A stretch of 64,000 nt of DNA from Kocuria tytonis (GCF_003226895.2 NZ_PNJG02000002.1:248001-312000), one strand, 5' to 3'; shown: positions 17,492-26,468, counted from the stretch's first letter. The notes: a model not told the origin generated them from the letters alone. Translations and numbers: made by a program.

Positions 17492-18877
17492 TCAGGCCGC
17501 GGCCTGCGGGGCAGTGTCCCCACGGCTGCTGCGGTAGCGGCGATTGCGGACCGCCAGCACCAGCCCGGCCAGCACCGCCGCGAGCACCGAGGCGGTCAGC
17601 ACGGCCACCTTGGCCTGGTCCCCGGCGGCCGCGGACGGGTCGAAACTGAGCTCCGAGATCAGCAGGGACACCGTGAACCCGATGCCCGCCAGCAGCGCGA
17701 TGCCCACCAGGTCGATCCACCGGTAGGAGGGGTCCAGCTTCCGTCCGGTGAGGGTGGTGGCGAGCCAGGTGGCACCGATGACGCCCAGCGGCTTGCCCAG
17801 GACGAGGCCCGCGATGATGCCGAGCGTGACGGGGGCGGCGAGCGCCGTCGTCAGTCCGTCCCAGCCGCCCACGGCGACGCCCGCGGAGAAGAACGCGAAG
17901 ACCGGCACCGCGAATCCTGCGGACAGGGGCCGGACGCGGTGCTCCAGGTGCTCGGCGAGCTCTACCGGCTCCCCGGACGCCTTGGCGCCCATGACGGGGA
18001 CCGCGAAGCCGAGCAGGACGCCCGCAACCGTGGCGTGGATCCCGACCTCGTGCACCAGGGCCCACGTGATGACGGCCAGCGGCACCAGGATCACCCAGGC
18101 GGCCCAGGTGCGGTGGGCGAAGAACCGGGGGAAGCGGTGCGTCAGTGCCGCGAAGGCGGCCAGCGGGACGAGCGCGAGGAGCAGCGGGAGGACGTGGACC
18201 TCGTCGGTGTAGAAGACCGCGATGATCGTGATGGCGAGCAGGTCGTCCACCACCGCGAGCGTCAGCAGGAACAGGCGGAGCGCACTGGGCAGGTGCGAGC
18301 CCACGATCGCCAGCACCGCTACCGCGAACGCGATGTCCGTGGCGGTGGGGATCGCCCAGCCGCCCAGGGTCCCGGGACTCGCCAGGTTCACCGCCGCGTA
18401 CAGCACTGCGGGGACGACGACGCCGCCCACGGCCGCCGCGATCGGCACCGCCGCCTTGCCGAGGTCCCGCAGATCACCCGCGACGAACTCGCGTTTGAGC
18501 TCCAGGCCCACGAGGAAGAAGAAGATGGCGAGCAGGCCGTCCGCGGCCCAGGCGCCGAGGCTGAGGTTCAGGTGCCAGGGCTCGTAGCCCACCTTGAGGT
18601 CACGGAGGGCGAAGTAGCCGTCCGAGAAGGGCGAGTTGGCCCAGACGATGGCGATGACCGCGGCAACCACCAGGAGGATGCCGGCCACGGTCTCGCGGCG
18701 CAGGACGTCCTGCAGGCGGGAGAAGACGCCGCCCGAGGGGCGGTCGGACTCGCACGGGGGCTCGGGATGGTTGGCGAAACCGGGCTCGGAGACGAAGCCG
18801 GTGGACTCTGCCTGCGCAACGGTGTCCGATGTCTCGGGCTCACGGTGGGCAGGGGTGGTCGTGTGGTGCAGGGGCAT
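17492..18877 (-). CDS. nhaA: Na+/H+ antiporter NhaA
   Basis: A 461-residue membrane antiporter that exchanges internal Na+ or Li+ for protons. Visible hallmarks are [18 protein letters not shown], the [14 protein letters not shown] assembly with the TDIAF crossover motif, and [19 protein letters not shown] with the paired aspartates that bind cations. There is an extended Glu/Ser-rich N-terminus of about 45 residues before the first helix. A GGAG site precedes the ATG. The gene stands alone. Confidence 0.93.
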   Translation of the reverse strand: MPLHHTTTPAHREPETSDTVAQAESTGFVSEPGFANHPEPPCESDRPSGGVFSRLQDVLRRETVAGILLVVAAVIAIVWANSPFSDGYFALRDLKVGYEPWHLNLSLGAWAADGLLAIFFFLVGLELKREFVAGDLRDLGKAAVPIAAAVGGVVVPAVLYAAVNLASPGTLGGWAIPTATDIAFAVAVLAIVGSHLPSALRLFLLTLAVVDDLLAITIIAVFYTDEVHVLPLLLALVPLAAFAALTHRFPRFFAHRTWAAWVILVPLAVITWALVHEVGIHATVAGVLLGFAVPVMGAKASGEPVELAEHLEHRVRPLSAGFAVPVFAFFSAGVAVGGWDGLTTALAAPVTLGIIAGLVLGKPLGVIGATWLATTLTGRKLDPSYRWIDLVGIALLAGIGFTVSLLISELSFDPSAAAGDQAKVAVLTASVLAAVLAGLVLAVRNRRYRSSRGDTAPQAAA

Positions 18878-19074
18878 GGATCACTCCAGTGTCGACGGAC
18901 ATCACGCATATTTCCGCCGACCAGACTTCCCGACACACCAGCCATCAAGGATAACAGGGCGCCGCCGTTCACCCCTCGGCCGTGCGGCTCCCCGAGGGAA
19001 CCGTCGCCAGGCATTCGACCCGGCACCTGTGGCACCGCGCTTCGACACAGGCAGCGAGGTGACCGGGATCTGTC

Positions 19075-19080
19075 TACGGT
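19075..19080 (+). promoter_or_regulatory. -10 box for leaderless small gene
   Basis: TACGGT occupies exactly -12 to -7 relative to the ATG at 19087. Confidence 0.45.
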
Positions 19081-19086
19081 GGGGAC

Positions 19087-19308
19087 ATGCTGAAACGAAA
19101 ATCGGTGGGCTTGCTGATCCAGGGGTCCGCACTGCTGGCCCTATTCGTGATCATGGTCATCGGCGCCGGGGAATCCTGGATGGTTGTGACCATGTTGTTG
19201 CTGTTCGCTGCCATCTGCTTCTCGAGGGCTGTGAAAGAACGCCGCGCAGAGGCCCAGGCAGAGCGCCGCCGCGTTGCGCGCCGCTCTGCGAGCAGCGGTC
19301 TGTCCTGA
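19087..19308 (+). CDS. Small membrane protein of unknown function
   Basis: A 73-residue protein with two hydrophobic helices (residues about 7-25 and 30-45) and a strongly basic C-terminal tail (KERRAEAQAERRRVARR). I do not recognise a family. The promoter fits a leaderless transcript. It converges on the membrane protein at 19333. Confidence 0.55.
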   Translation: MLKRKSVGLLIQGSALLALFVIMVIGAGESWMVVTMLLLFAAICFSRAVKERRAEAQAERRRVARRSASSGLS

Positions 19309-19332
19309 ACGAGCGGCCACCGAGAAGACCGG

Positions 19333-19671
19333 CTACTCCGGATTCTGGCGCGGCTGTGGCCTGGAGGCACGAGCCATCATCAGGCTGATCCCCCACAAGA
19401 ACAGGACCAGCGCCGGAACGAGGGTCATCATGGACGGCTCGTCCACGACCGTCACGCCGCCCACGTTCTCCCAGGTGCACGTGTGGCCCAGCGGCACCCA
19501 GCTCCACCCTGGCTCACCGTAGATCGAACTGCCCTGACCGAGTTCGCACGAAAGAGGTCCGGAATACACGAGACGCTCGATCACGAGTCCCGCGGCCCAC
19601 AGCAACGTTGCAAGCAGCCAGAGTATCCATCCGATTTTCTGCGCTCCCGCAGCGGGTGTTTCCTGTGGCAT
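19333..19671 (-). CDS. Small membrane protein of unknown function
   Basis: A 112-residue protein with two membrane segments, about residues 12-33 and 78-100. Between them is an external loop with two cysteines (SCELGQ and HTCTWENVGG) that could form a disulfide. The ATG at 19671 has a GGAGACGAG site; the longer frame upstream does not. No family is recognised. Confidence 0.6.
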   Translation of the reverse strand: MPQETPAAGAQKIGWILWLLATLLWAAGLVIERLVYSGPLSCELGQGSSIYGEPGWSWVPLGHTCTWENVGGVTVVDEPSMMTLVPALVLFLWGISLMMARASRPQPRQNPE

Positions 19672-19822
19672 TCGCTCGTCTCCATTCCGGATTCCATGGC
19701 CAGACCTCGGGCACCGGGCGCGGCCCGTGGTGAATGATCCTGACACCTCCACACCAGGTTGCCCCGTGAAAACGGGTTTCGCAGGAGTGCTCGCTCCCGT
19801 GGCCCCCGACAGGCCCCCTGGC

Positions 19823-19828
19823 TAGACT
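19823..19828 (+). promoter_or_regulatory. Putative promoter of the riboswitch operon
   Basis: TAGACT at 19823-19828 is a good -10 box. Transcription would begin near 19835, just before the riboswitch P1 stem. Confidence 0.5.
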
Positions 19829-19836
19829 GACCCCCA

Positions 19837-19957
19837 GTGACACGGGGTGCCGCTGACCTCCCCACTCCTCCCGGTCGACCGGACGGAGCGGGGGACCGCA
19901 GCGGCTGAGATGACACCCGTCGAACCTGTCCAGTTAGTACTGGCGAAGGGATGTCAC
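19837..19957 (+). ncRNA. TPP riboswitch (THI element)
   Basis: The conserved THI-box core is present in order: CACGGGGTGC at 19841, GGCTGAGATGACACCC around 19903-19918, CGAACCTG at 19921-19928, and CCAGTTAGTACTGG then CGAAGGGA. The ends GTGACA (19837-19842) and TGTCAC (19952-19957) close the P1 helix. Between P1 and the CTGAGA loop lies an enlarged P3 arm. The first gene downstream on the same strand is the dehydrogenase at 20014. In other actinobacteria such elements usually repress thiamine synthesis or transport genes when thiamine pyrophosphate is plentiful. Confidence 0.93.
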
Positions 19958-20013
19958 GGTGGCACCGCGCAGGTGGCGCACCGCTTTCTTCGCCGTGAGC
20001 CACAGGAGTGAGC

Positions 20014-20778
20014 ATGCGGATCGAGAACACCGTCGTCCTGGTCACCGGGGGAGCCCGTGGGCTGGGGGAGCACCTCAGCCGGGCGTTCGCGCGGGAGGGC
20101 GCGCGCGTCGTCGTCAACTACCACGCGAGCGAGGACCGTGCCCGGGCGCTGGTCCGTGAGCTCGGGGAGGACCGGGCTCTGGCGGTCCAGGCGGACGTGA
20201 CCGACGCGCAGCAGGTGCGGGACATGGTCGCCCGCGCCCGGGAGCACTTCGGTGCACCGATCACGGTGGCCGTGAACAACGCCCTGGTGGACTTCAGCTT
20301 CAACGGGGACGCCCGACCCACCCTGGAGAACCTGACCGCGGAGAACCTCACCCAGCAGTTCCAGGGCGCCGTGATCGGTGCTCTCAACGTCATGCAGGCG
20401 GTCACCCCGGGCATGGCCGAGGCCGGTGAGGGGCGCATCGTCAACATCGGCACCAACCTCTTCCAGAACCCCGTGGTCCCCTACCACGACTACACCGCCG
20501 CGAAGGCCGCCCTGCTCTCCCTCACCCGCACCGCCGCCAAGGACCTCGGCCCACAGGGCATCACCGTGAACATGATCTCCGGCGGCCTGCTGCGCACCAC
20601 GGACGCGAGCGCCGCCACCCCGGACGAGGTCTTCGACTTCATTGCCGCCGGCACTCCCCTGGGCCGCGTGACCACCCCCGAGGAGTTCGCGGACACCGCC
20701 CTGTTCTTCGCCTCGGACTGGTCCCGCGGGGTCACCGGCCAGAACCTCGTGGTCGACGGCGGGCTGGTGATGGACTGA
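20014..20778 (+). CDS. SDR oxidoreductase under TPP riboswitch control
   Basis: A 254-residue FabG-like short-chain dehydrogenase. The cofactor motif TGGARGLGEHLSRAF, NNALVDFSF in place of the usual NNAG, the INIGTNLFQ Ser/Asn region and YHDYTAAKAALLSLTR with the catalytic Tyr and Lys are all visible. NADP(H) use is likely from the basic residues after strand 2. The catalytic Ser position reads GTN rather than a plain Ser, so activity may be altered. The ATG at 20014 is preferred because AGGAG lies five bases upstream; a GTG at 20008 overlaps that site. It is 1 base from the monooxygenase gene. It is the first gene after a THI riboswitch, so it should be shut off by thiamine pyrophosphate. 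Confidence 0.85.
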   Translation: MRIENTVVLVTGGARGLGEHLSRAFAREGARVVVNYHASEDRARALVRELGEDRALAVQADVTDAQQVRDMVARAREHFGAPITVAVNNALVDFSFNGDARPTLENLTAENLTQQFQGAVIGALNVMQAVTPGMAEAGEGRIVNIGTNLFQNPVVPYHDYTAAKAALLSLTRTAAKDLGPQGITVNMISGGLLRTTDASAATPDEVFDFIAAGTPLGRVTTPEEFADTALFFASDWSRGVTGQNLVVDGGLVMD

Positions 20779-20779
20779 C

Positions 20780-22213
20780 ATGGCCGCCCCCTCCACGCAC
20801 GACGACGACGCCGCCCGGCCCGGTCCCGCGCGCACCGCACCTGCCGGGGGTGCGGCGTCGGCAACCGCGCCCGACGCCGAACCGACGCCGCGGACGATTG
20901 CTGCGGCGTCGTCGCCCACGAAGGCACCGGCCCGCCGCCTCCACCTCAACGCGTTCCTCTACGGCACCGGCCACCACCAGGCGGCGTGGCGCGCCCCGGA
21001 TTCCTCGGTGCACCGGCTCACGGACATCAGCTACTACGAGGAACTCGCCCAGCTGGCAGAGCGCGGCCTGTTCGACGCCGTGTTCTTCGCGGACGGCCAC
21101 AGCGTGGGCGACGTCTCCGGCGGACCCCACTGGTCCCTGGAACCGCTAACCGCGCTGTCCGCGATGGCGCGGGCCACCGAGCGCATCGGCCTGGTGTGCA
21201 CCGTGTCTTCCACGTTCTTCACCCCGTTCCACGCCGCCCGGATGCTGGCGTCCCTGGACCACATCTCGGGCGGCCGGGCGGGTTGGAACGTGGTGACCTC
21301 CATGTGGGACGACGAGGCCCGCAACCACGGCTACGCGTCCATGCCGCCCAAGGACGAGCGCTACGAGCGCGCCCGTGAGTTCGTGGAGGTGGCCCGCGCG
21401 CTGTGGGCCAGCTGGGACGAGGACGCCATCACCGCGGACCCCGAGGGCCGGTGGGCGGACCCGTCCAGGCTGCACCGTCTGGACCACGAGGGCCGCCACT
21501 TCCTGGTGGACGGGCCCCTCACGGTCCCGCGCTCCCCGCAGGGTGAACCGGTGCTGTTCCAGGCCGGTGCGTCCGGCCCCGGCAAGGCCCTGGCCGGGGA
21601 CTTCGCGGAGGGGATCTACGCCGTGGCCTACGACCTCCCCGCCGCCCAGGAGTACTACTCCTCGGTCAAGGCGCAGGTGGCACGGGCCGGCCGCGATCCG
21701 GAATCCGTGGCCGTGATGCCCGGACTCGTCACCTACGTGGGCCGCACCCACGAGGAGGCCCTCGCCAAGCAGGACCGCGTGGACCGCCTGCTGCCCGTGG
21801 AGCAGTCGCTCGCGCAGCTCTCCACGTTCGTGGAGCAGGACTGCTCCCAGTGGGAGCAGGACGCGCCCGTTCCCCCGCTGCCGCCCCTGGAGGAGTTCAC
21901 CGGGCCGCAGGGCCGCTACGGCACCATCCTGCGGATCATCGAGGCGGAGCACCCCACGGTCCGTCAGCTGCTCGGGCGCCTGGCCGCGGGTGGCGGCCAC
22001 TGCACCATGGTGGGCACGCCGGAGTCCATTGCGGACCGGATGCAGGAATGGCTCGAGAACGGCGGCGCGGACGGCTTCAACCTCATGCCGTCCGTGCAGC
22101 CGGACTCGCTCACGGACTTCGTGGACCTCGTGGTCCCCGAGCTGCAGCGCCGCGGTCTCTTCCGCACCGAGTACACGGCCACCACGCTGCGCGGTCATCT
22201 CACCCGGGGCTGA
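20780..22213 (+). CDS. Flavin-dependent monooxygenase, NtaA/DszA/SnaA group, under riboswitch control
   Basis: A 477-residue luciferase-like (LLM) monooxygenase that should use FMNH2 from a separate reductase. Motifs typical of the NtaA/SnaA/DszA subgroup are HHQAAWR, LFDAVFFADG, LSGGRAGWNVVTS-like (ISGGRAGWNVVTSMWDDEARNHG), RYERAREFVEV and QAGASGPGKALAG. About 50 N-terminal residues are an Ala/Pro/Asp-rich extension with two copies of the GACGACGCCG motif, absent from relatives I know. The substrate is unknown. Control by a THI element, together with the dehydrogenase, suggests work on a thiamine precursor, a thiamine breakdown product or a pyrimidine/thiazole compound (inference). Confidence 0.87.
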   Translation: MAAPSTHDDDAARPGPARTAPAGGAASATAPDAEPTPRTIAAASSPTKAPARRLHLNAFLYGTGHHQAAWRAPDSSVHRLTDISYYEELAQLAERGLFDAVFFADGHSVGDVSGGPHWSLEPLTALSAMARATERIGLVCTVSSTFFTPFHAARMLASLDHISGGRAGWNVVTSMWDDEARNHGYASMPPKDERYERAREFVEVARALWASWDEDAITADPEGRWADPSRLHRLDHEGRHFLVDGPLTVPRSPQGEPVLFQAGASGPGKALAGDFAEGIYAVAYDLPAAQEYYSSVKAQVARAGRDPESVAVMPGLVTYVGRTHEEALAKQDRVDRLLPVEQSLAQLSTFVEQDCSQWEQDAPVPPLPPLEEFTGPQGRYGTILRIIEAEHPTVRQLLGRLAAGGGHCTMVGTPESIADRMQEWLENGGADGFNLMPSVQPDSLTDFVDLVVPELQRRGLFRTEYTATTLRGHLTRG

Positions 22214-22223
22214 CCACCCACCG

Positions 22224-22294
22224 CACGACGACGCCGCCGCGCCCCCTCCCGGGGGTGACGGGCGCGCGGGGGCCGGCCGTGCGGCGTCGTCGTC
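22224..22294. terminator. Terminator formed by an inverted GACGACGACGCCGC pair
   Basis: ACGACGACGCCGC near 22225-22237 and GCGGCGTCGTCGT near 22281-22293 are perfect complements. They lie between the convergent monooxygenase and cardiolipin synthase genes, so they form a bidirectional terminator built from the dispersed motif. Confidence 0.6.
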
Positions 22295-22308
22295 GGAGGG
22301 CGGGGCGG

Positions 22309-23568
22309 TCAGAGCAGGGGGCGCAGCGGGACCAGCACGATCTCCGCGACCCGTGCCATGGGGTGGCGGTCCCGCCAGCGCGGGGAGGTGAGCTCCTCGC
22401 AGTGCTCGGAGTCGGAGAGGAAGATCTTCTCCATCTCCGCGGCGAAGTCCCGGTCCACGATCTCCACGTTGGTCTCGTAGTTGAAGGACAGGGACAGCCG
22501 GTCCAGGTTGGCGGTGCCCACGGTGGACCACTCTCCGTCGATCGTTGCGGTCTTGGAGTGGATCATGCACGCGGCGTAGAGCAGGATGGTCACCCCGCCG
22601 TTGAGCAGCTGGCCGTAGAACCCGCGGGAGACCCAGTCCGCCAGGATGTGGTTGGAGTCCTTGGGGACCATGATCCGCACGTCCACCCCGCGGGCCGCGG
22701 CGTCCAGGAGCGTGTCCAGCACCTGCTGGTCGGGGATGAAGTACGGGGTGTTGATCCAGATGTGGTGCCGGGCCCGGTCGATCGCGTTCATGTACATCTC
22801 GCGGATGGGGTACACGATCTGGATGGGCAGGTTCGCGTTCACCCGCACCTCCGGGTCCCAGCTCTTGGGCGGAACCCACTCGATCGCGGTGCCGGGCTCA
22901 CGGTCCTCGTTCCACACGGTGGCGATCGCGTTGCGCAGACCCCACACCGCCGGGCCGATCTCCCGGACGTGCGTGTCCCGCCACTGCCGCGAGTACATGG
23001 AGCCGATGTTGAATCCGCCCACGAACCCGATGTTGTCGTCTACCACCAGGATCTTGGAGTGGTTCAGCCCGGAGAACCGCAGGGGCCCCTTCCAGAAGGG
23101 TCGGCGCAGGAAGGGCATGCGGAACACGTGCACCTTGGAGTCGAACGTGTAGAAGGTCTGCGGCACCACCATGTTGGCGAAGCCGTCGTAGATCACGAAC
23201 ACGTCCACCCCGCGCTCCGACGCCCGGTTCATGGCGTCCAGGAAGCGCTGCCCGAGGTCGTCGGACTTCCAGATGAAGGTCTCCATGTGGATGGAGTGCT
23301 GGGCGTTGTCGATCGCCTCCAGCATGTCGTCGTACACGTCCTCCCCGGACGTGTAGATGGTGAGCGCGGAGTCCTGCACCTGCGCGGTGAACGTTCCCGG
23401 GCGGGGTGCGTCACGCTGTTTGCGGCCGCGCTGCTTCCACCAGTCGATGCCCGCCAAGGAGGCCACGACTGCAGCCTGCGCCCCGATCAGCGATCCCGCG
23501 CCGATACCGGCGGCCTTCCAGAGGATCCGGTTTTCCTTGATCTCGGCCAGCGCCCGCACTGCATTCAT
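22309..23568 (-). CDS. Phospholipase D-family protein, cardiolipin synthase-like
   Basis: A 419-residue membrane-anchored protein with two HKD-type active-site motifs: NHSKILVVDDNIGFVGGFN (about residues 168-186) and IHSKTATIDGEWSTVGTANLD (about 336-356). This fits cardiolipin synthases that transfer phosphatidyl groups. One N-terminal hydrophobic segment (about 17-42) anchors it. The promoter is leaderless type (TAGGGT at 23575-23580, minus). It diverges from exonuclease III. Confidence 0.87.
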   Translation of the reverse strand: MNAVRALAEIKENRILWKAAGIGAGSLIGAQAAVVASLAGIDWWKQRGRKQRDAPRPGTFTAQVQDSALTIYTSGEDVYDDMLEAIDNAQHSIHMETFIWKSDDLGQRFLDAMNRASERGVDVFVIYDGFANMVVPQTFYTFDSKVHVFRMPFLRRPFWKGPLRFSGLNHSKILVVDDNIGFVGGFNIGSMYSRQWRDTHVREIGPAVWGLRNAIATVWNEDREPGTAIEWVPPKSWDPEVRVNANLPIQIVYPIREMYMNAIDRARHHIWINTPYFIPDQQVLDTLLDAAARGVDVRIMVPKDSNHILADWVSRGFYGQLLNGGVTILLYAACMIHSKTATIDGEWSTVGTANLDRLSLSFNYETNVEIVDRDFAAEMEKIFLSDSEHCEELTSPRWRDRHPMARVAEIVLVPLRPLL

Positions 23569-23574
23569 GCGGAC

Positions 23575-23580
23575 ACCCTA
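23575..23580 (-). promoter_or_regulatory. -10 box for leaderless cardiolipin synthase-like gene
   Basis: On the minus strand TAGGGT sits exactly at -12 to -7 from the ATG at 23568. Confidence 0.55.
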
Positions 23581-23694
23581 CTGCCGGGGCCCGCGCACAC
23601 CCCGTCATTCCGCGGCTCGAGGGCGGTGCGGGCCGCCCCGTTCGACCCGGTGCGCAGGCGGCGTCGTCGGTTTCTCCCGCGGGAGAGGGATCGC

Positions 23695-23700
23695 TACGGT
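23695..23700 (+). promoter_or_regulatory. -10 box for leaderless xth
   Basis: TACGGT ends 7 bases before the ATG at 23708, giving a start at or one base from the initiation codon. Confidence 0.45.
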
Positions 23701-23707
23701 GGACCCC

Positions 23708-24514
23708 ATGAGAATCGCCACGTGGAACGTGAACTCCATCCGCGCCCGCGCCGACCGCATCGAGGCGTGGCTCGACCGCTCCGACGTGGATGTCCTGGCC
23801 ATCCAGGAGACCAAGGCCAAGGACGAGAACTTCCCGTGGGAGCTGTTCGAGTTCGCGGGCTACGAGGTGGCCCACTTCGGCGTGAACCAGTGGAACGGCG
23901 TCGCAATCGCGTCCCGTGTGGGGCTCAAGGACGTGGAGCGCACGTTCCCCGGCCAGCCCGCGTTCGGCAAACCCGGCCAGGAGCCCGCCCAGGAGGCCCG
24001 CGCGATCGCCGCCACCTGCGACGGCGTGCGCGTCTGGTCCCTCTACGTGCCCAACGGCCGCGGCCTGGAGGACCCCCACATGCCGTACAAGCTCGAGTGG
24101 CTGCGCGTGCTGGAGGGCCACGCCGAGCAGTGGCTGCGGGAGGATCCCGAGGCGCAGATCGCCCTGGTGGGCGACTGGAACGTGGCCCCGCGGGACGAGG
24201 ACGTGTGGGACATCCAGCTCTTCAAGGAGGGCGGCTACACGCACGTGAGCGAGCCGGAGCGCGCCGCGTTCAACGCCTTCCTCGAGAACGCCGGCTACCG
24301 CGACGTGGTCCGCGAGCGCCACCCCGGCCCCGGTGTGTACACGTACTGGGACTACACGCAGCTGCGCTTCCCCAAGAAGGAGGGCATGCGCATCGACTTC
24401 CAGCTGTGCTCCCCGGCCCTGGCCGCACGCGTGACGGACGCGTGGATCGACCGCGAGGAGCGCAAGGGCAAGGGCGCCTCGGACCACGCGCCCGTCGTGA
24501 TCGAGATCGACTGA
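23708..24514 (+). CDS. xth: Exodeoxyribonuclease III
   Basis: A 268-residue AP endonuclease and 3'-exonuclease of the exonuclease III family, for base-excision repair. Motifs in order are TWNVNSIRAR (about 4-13), VLAIQETKAKD with the metal-binding Glu, SLYVPNGR, GDWNVAPRDEDVWD and the C-terminal RIDFQL and KGASDHAPVVIEI with the catalytic Asp-His. Length matches E. coli Xth (268). Three bases separate it from the following gene. Confidence 0.94.
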   Translation: MRIATWNVNSIRARADRIEAWLDRSDVDVLAIQETKAKDENFPWELFEFAGYEVAHFGVNQWNGVAIASRVGLKDVERTFPGQPAFGKPGQEPAQEARAIAATCDGVRVWSLYVPNGRGLEDPHMPYKLEWLRVLEGHAEQWLREDPEAQIALVGDWNVAPRDEDVWDIQLFKEGGYTHVSEPERAAFNAFLENAGYRDVVRERHPGPGVYTYWDYTQLRFPKKEGMRIDFQLCSPALAARVTDAWIDREERKGKGASDHAPVVIEID

Positions 24515-24517
24515 GCC

Positions 24518-25552
24518 ATGCCCCTGATCAACGCGGGCAGCGCGTACCGCAGCATCACGGGCCCGCCCATGCGGTTCGCGCTGCGCGTCTACGTCCCGCA
24601 GCAGGACCTCGACGCCGTCTACGCCCCCGGGATCCCCCGCGCGCTGGACCCGTTCACCGCCGGGGTGCACGAGCTCTCGGAGCAGCTGGCCCGCCTGGCC
24701 GACACCTCCCAGCCCCTGCTCCCGCCGGCCCGTGAACCCCTGTGGACCATGCCGTTCTCCACCGCGCCGGCCGGTGCGCAGCGGCTGGCGGGCATGTCGG
24801 GGGGCGGCATGTCGGGGGGCAGCGCACCGGGGGGCGGCACGCCACGGGGCGGTGCGTCGCGGGGCGGCACGCCACGGGACGGTGCGGGACGAGCGCCCGG
24901 CACGTCACCGGGTCTCACGGGGGACTTCCCCGTGTTCCACCCCACCCAGCGGCTGCGCCGCTCCCTGCGCCTGTTCACCGCCGCGGAGAACGAGGACAGC
25001 GCCCAGCTGCTCCCCCTGCTGGTCCCCGAGAAGCAGGTGGACGACGCCGCCAAGGCCACCTCCCGCGAGACCTTCCTCCCCGTGTACACCCGCGAGGCCG
25101 CATACGTGGTCCCGCTGGCGTGGTTCGCCGCGTTCGCGCCGTCGGACCACGTGGCCTCCCCCCACTCGGGCCGTGAGGTGCACCGGCTGATCGCCCCCGC
25201 GGACACCGCCACCCAGCGCGTCCTCCGCGCGGCCGCCACGCTCGACGACGCCGGACGGGCCGTCTCCGGGGACGCCCCCGAGGACGAGCTGCCCGACGAG
25301 GCCCGGCAGGCCGCAGCCTTCGCCCAGGACCTCACCCGGCTGGGCCGCTGGCTGGACACCTTCGGCCCCGCCGCCCTGGTCAGCCTGGACTACGGGTCGC
25401 TGGCGGACCGGATCCAGCCGGACGAGTCCCCGCAGGACATGGCCGATGCCGTTGAGCTGCTGCGCGAGGGGGACTTCGGGTCCGCCACCGCGGCGCTGCG
25501 GCGCATCTTCGTCCGCTGGGCCCCGCTGGCGCAGCTGCAGCAGGCGAACTGA
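24518..25552 (+). CDS. Protein of unknown function with Gly-rich repeats
   Basis: A 344-residue protein that starts three bases after xth, so it is likely co-transcribed. No signal or membrane segment is seen. Residues about 92-124 are a low-complexity stretch of GMSGG, GTPRG and GASRG pentads encoded by a 15-bp tandem repeat. The flanking parts (FHPTQRLRRSLRLFTAAENEDS, and ETFLPVYTREAAYVVPLAWFAAF) look like folded domain. I do not recognise the family. Confidence 0.65.
   Translation: MPLINAGSAYRSITGPPMRFALRVYVPQQDLDAVYAPGIPRALDPFTAGVHELSEQLARLADTSQPLLPPAREPLWTMPFSTAPAGAQRLAGMSGGGMSGGSAPGGGTPRGGASRGGTPRDGAGRAPGTSPGLTGDFPVFHPTQRLRRSLRLFTAAENEDSAQLLPLLVPEKQVDDAAKATSRETFLPVYTREAAYVVPLAWFAAFAPSDHVASPHSGREVHRLIAPADTATQRVLRAAATLDDAGRAVSGDAPEDELPDEARQAAAFAQDLTRLGRWLDTFGPAALVSLDYGSLADRIQPDESPQDMADAVELLREGDFGSATAALRRIFVRWAPLAQLQQAN
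24791..24890 (+). repeat. 15-bp tandem repeat inside a gene
   Basis: Six units of 15 bases and a partial seventh. The first two (GGCATGTCGGGGGGC) are identical; later units diverge but keep GGC/GGT starts and Gly-rich coding. Confidence 0.85.
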
Positions 25553-25605
25553 CCCGCGGGAGGTGCGCCGTCGCCACCCCACCCGCTCCTCCCGCCCCTC
25601 GGCAC

Positions 25606-25658
25606 TTACTCCGCTAGTGCAGATTTCACCCCGTCCGAGCTGCATTTGCTCCACTAGA
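25606..25658 (+). repeat. 52-bp element, left copy (boundary of island)
   Basis: The copy begins TTACTCCGCTAGTGCAGATT and ends CTGCATTTGCTCC then ACTAGA. It matches the element at 30787-30838 (opposite orientation) over both 20-base and 13-base blocks, with a variable 13-14 base middle. It lies in the gap after the xth operon. Confidence 0.85.
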
Positions 25659-25774
25659 TGTACTGACCGGGCAGGTTGGTTGATTGGCTGCGGCATACGA
25701 ACGTGAAGACTTCAGCGGCGGGGGCTCGGCCGCAGGGTGCCTGCAAGCGCCGCGCAGGCGACACCTGCACGGCG

Positions 25775-26458
25775 TCAGGAGGAAAGTTGCGTGGCTGCAA
25801 GGAGCCATTGCACGGGCTTCGTGTCGCCCGTGGTGATGATGTCGGGGGTGCTGGGCGTGTACTGAGCCTGTCCCAGGATGACGGCCTTGAGGGCTCGTGT
25901 TGTCGCGGTCAGGGTGGCCGTCGTGGCGCCGGGGATGAGGTCGCGGACGATGGTCGTCTCGCCGGGGGTCAGGTGAGCGAGATAGGTGGAGACTTCGCCG
26001 GCTGCGGTCCGGCGTGAGTCGGTTAGGTGGAGGGCGACCGTTGCCGGGCTCGTGACGAGGTCGGGGCGCGGTCGCGCGTGAGCTCGCATGGTCAACACGA
26101 GGGTGTCGGGGCTCATGTCGGCTTCCCAGGGAAGGGAAGGTGATGCGACGGCCCACTCGGCCAGCGCATTGTTCACGCGCTCGAGCTCGTATCCCCACGA
26201 GGTCAGCTCGTAGAACTCGCCCGGGAGCCCGTTGACCTCTGTCTTGACGGCGATGCCTGCTTCGACCAGGTCGCCGAGGCGGCGCGTCAGGATCGTTGGC
26301 CCGATCCCCATCACGTCGCGCTGCAGGTCAGAAAAGCGTTTGGGGGCGAGCAGTAGCTCGCGCACGATGATCATCGTCCAGCGGTCCCCGATCAGGTCCA
26401 GCGCGTGTGCCGCAGCGCACCCGTCGTTGTATGACCCGTACGTCTTTCGCTCGCCCAT
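25775..26458 (-). CDS. HxlR-family transcriptional regulator
   Basis: A 227-residue regulator with an N-terminal HxlR winged helix (ALDLIGDRWTMIIVRELLLAPKRFSDLQRDVMGIGPTILTRRL, about 16-58) and a 120-residue C-terminal region. The latter has a DSRRTAAG...LAHLTPGETTIVRDLIPGATTA part that resembles SCP-2-like lipid-binding domains seen in some HxlR proteins. The conserved Cys near residue 14 (GCAAAHALD) may sense electrophiles as in HypR (inference). The ATG at 26458 is chosen over GTG at 26464 because TACGCT sits exactly at -12 to -7. It diverges from the DinB-like gene pair and probably controls both. Confidence 0.85.
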   Translation of the reverse strand: MGERKTYGSYNDGCAAAHALDLIGDRWTMIIVRELLLAPKRFSDLQRDVMGIGPTILTRRLGDLVEAGIAVKTEVNGLPGEFYELTSWGYELERVNNALAEWAVASPSLPWEADMSPDTLVLTMRAHARPRPDLVTSPATVALHLTDSRRTAAGEVSTYLAHLTPGETTIVRDLIPGATTATLTATTRALKAVILGQAQYTPSTPDIITTGDTKPVQWLLAATQLSS

Positions 26459-26468
26459 TGACACAGCG

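Noticed and set aside
21850-24735. A 961-codon open frame across several genes
   Set aside because: It overlaps the monooxygenase, cardiolipin synthase and xth genes in other frames and has Arg/His/Pro-rich shadow composition. It is an artefact of high GC.
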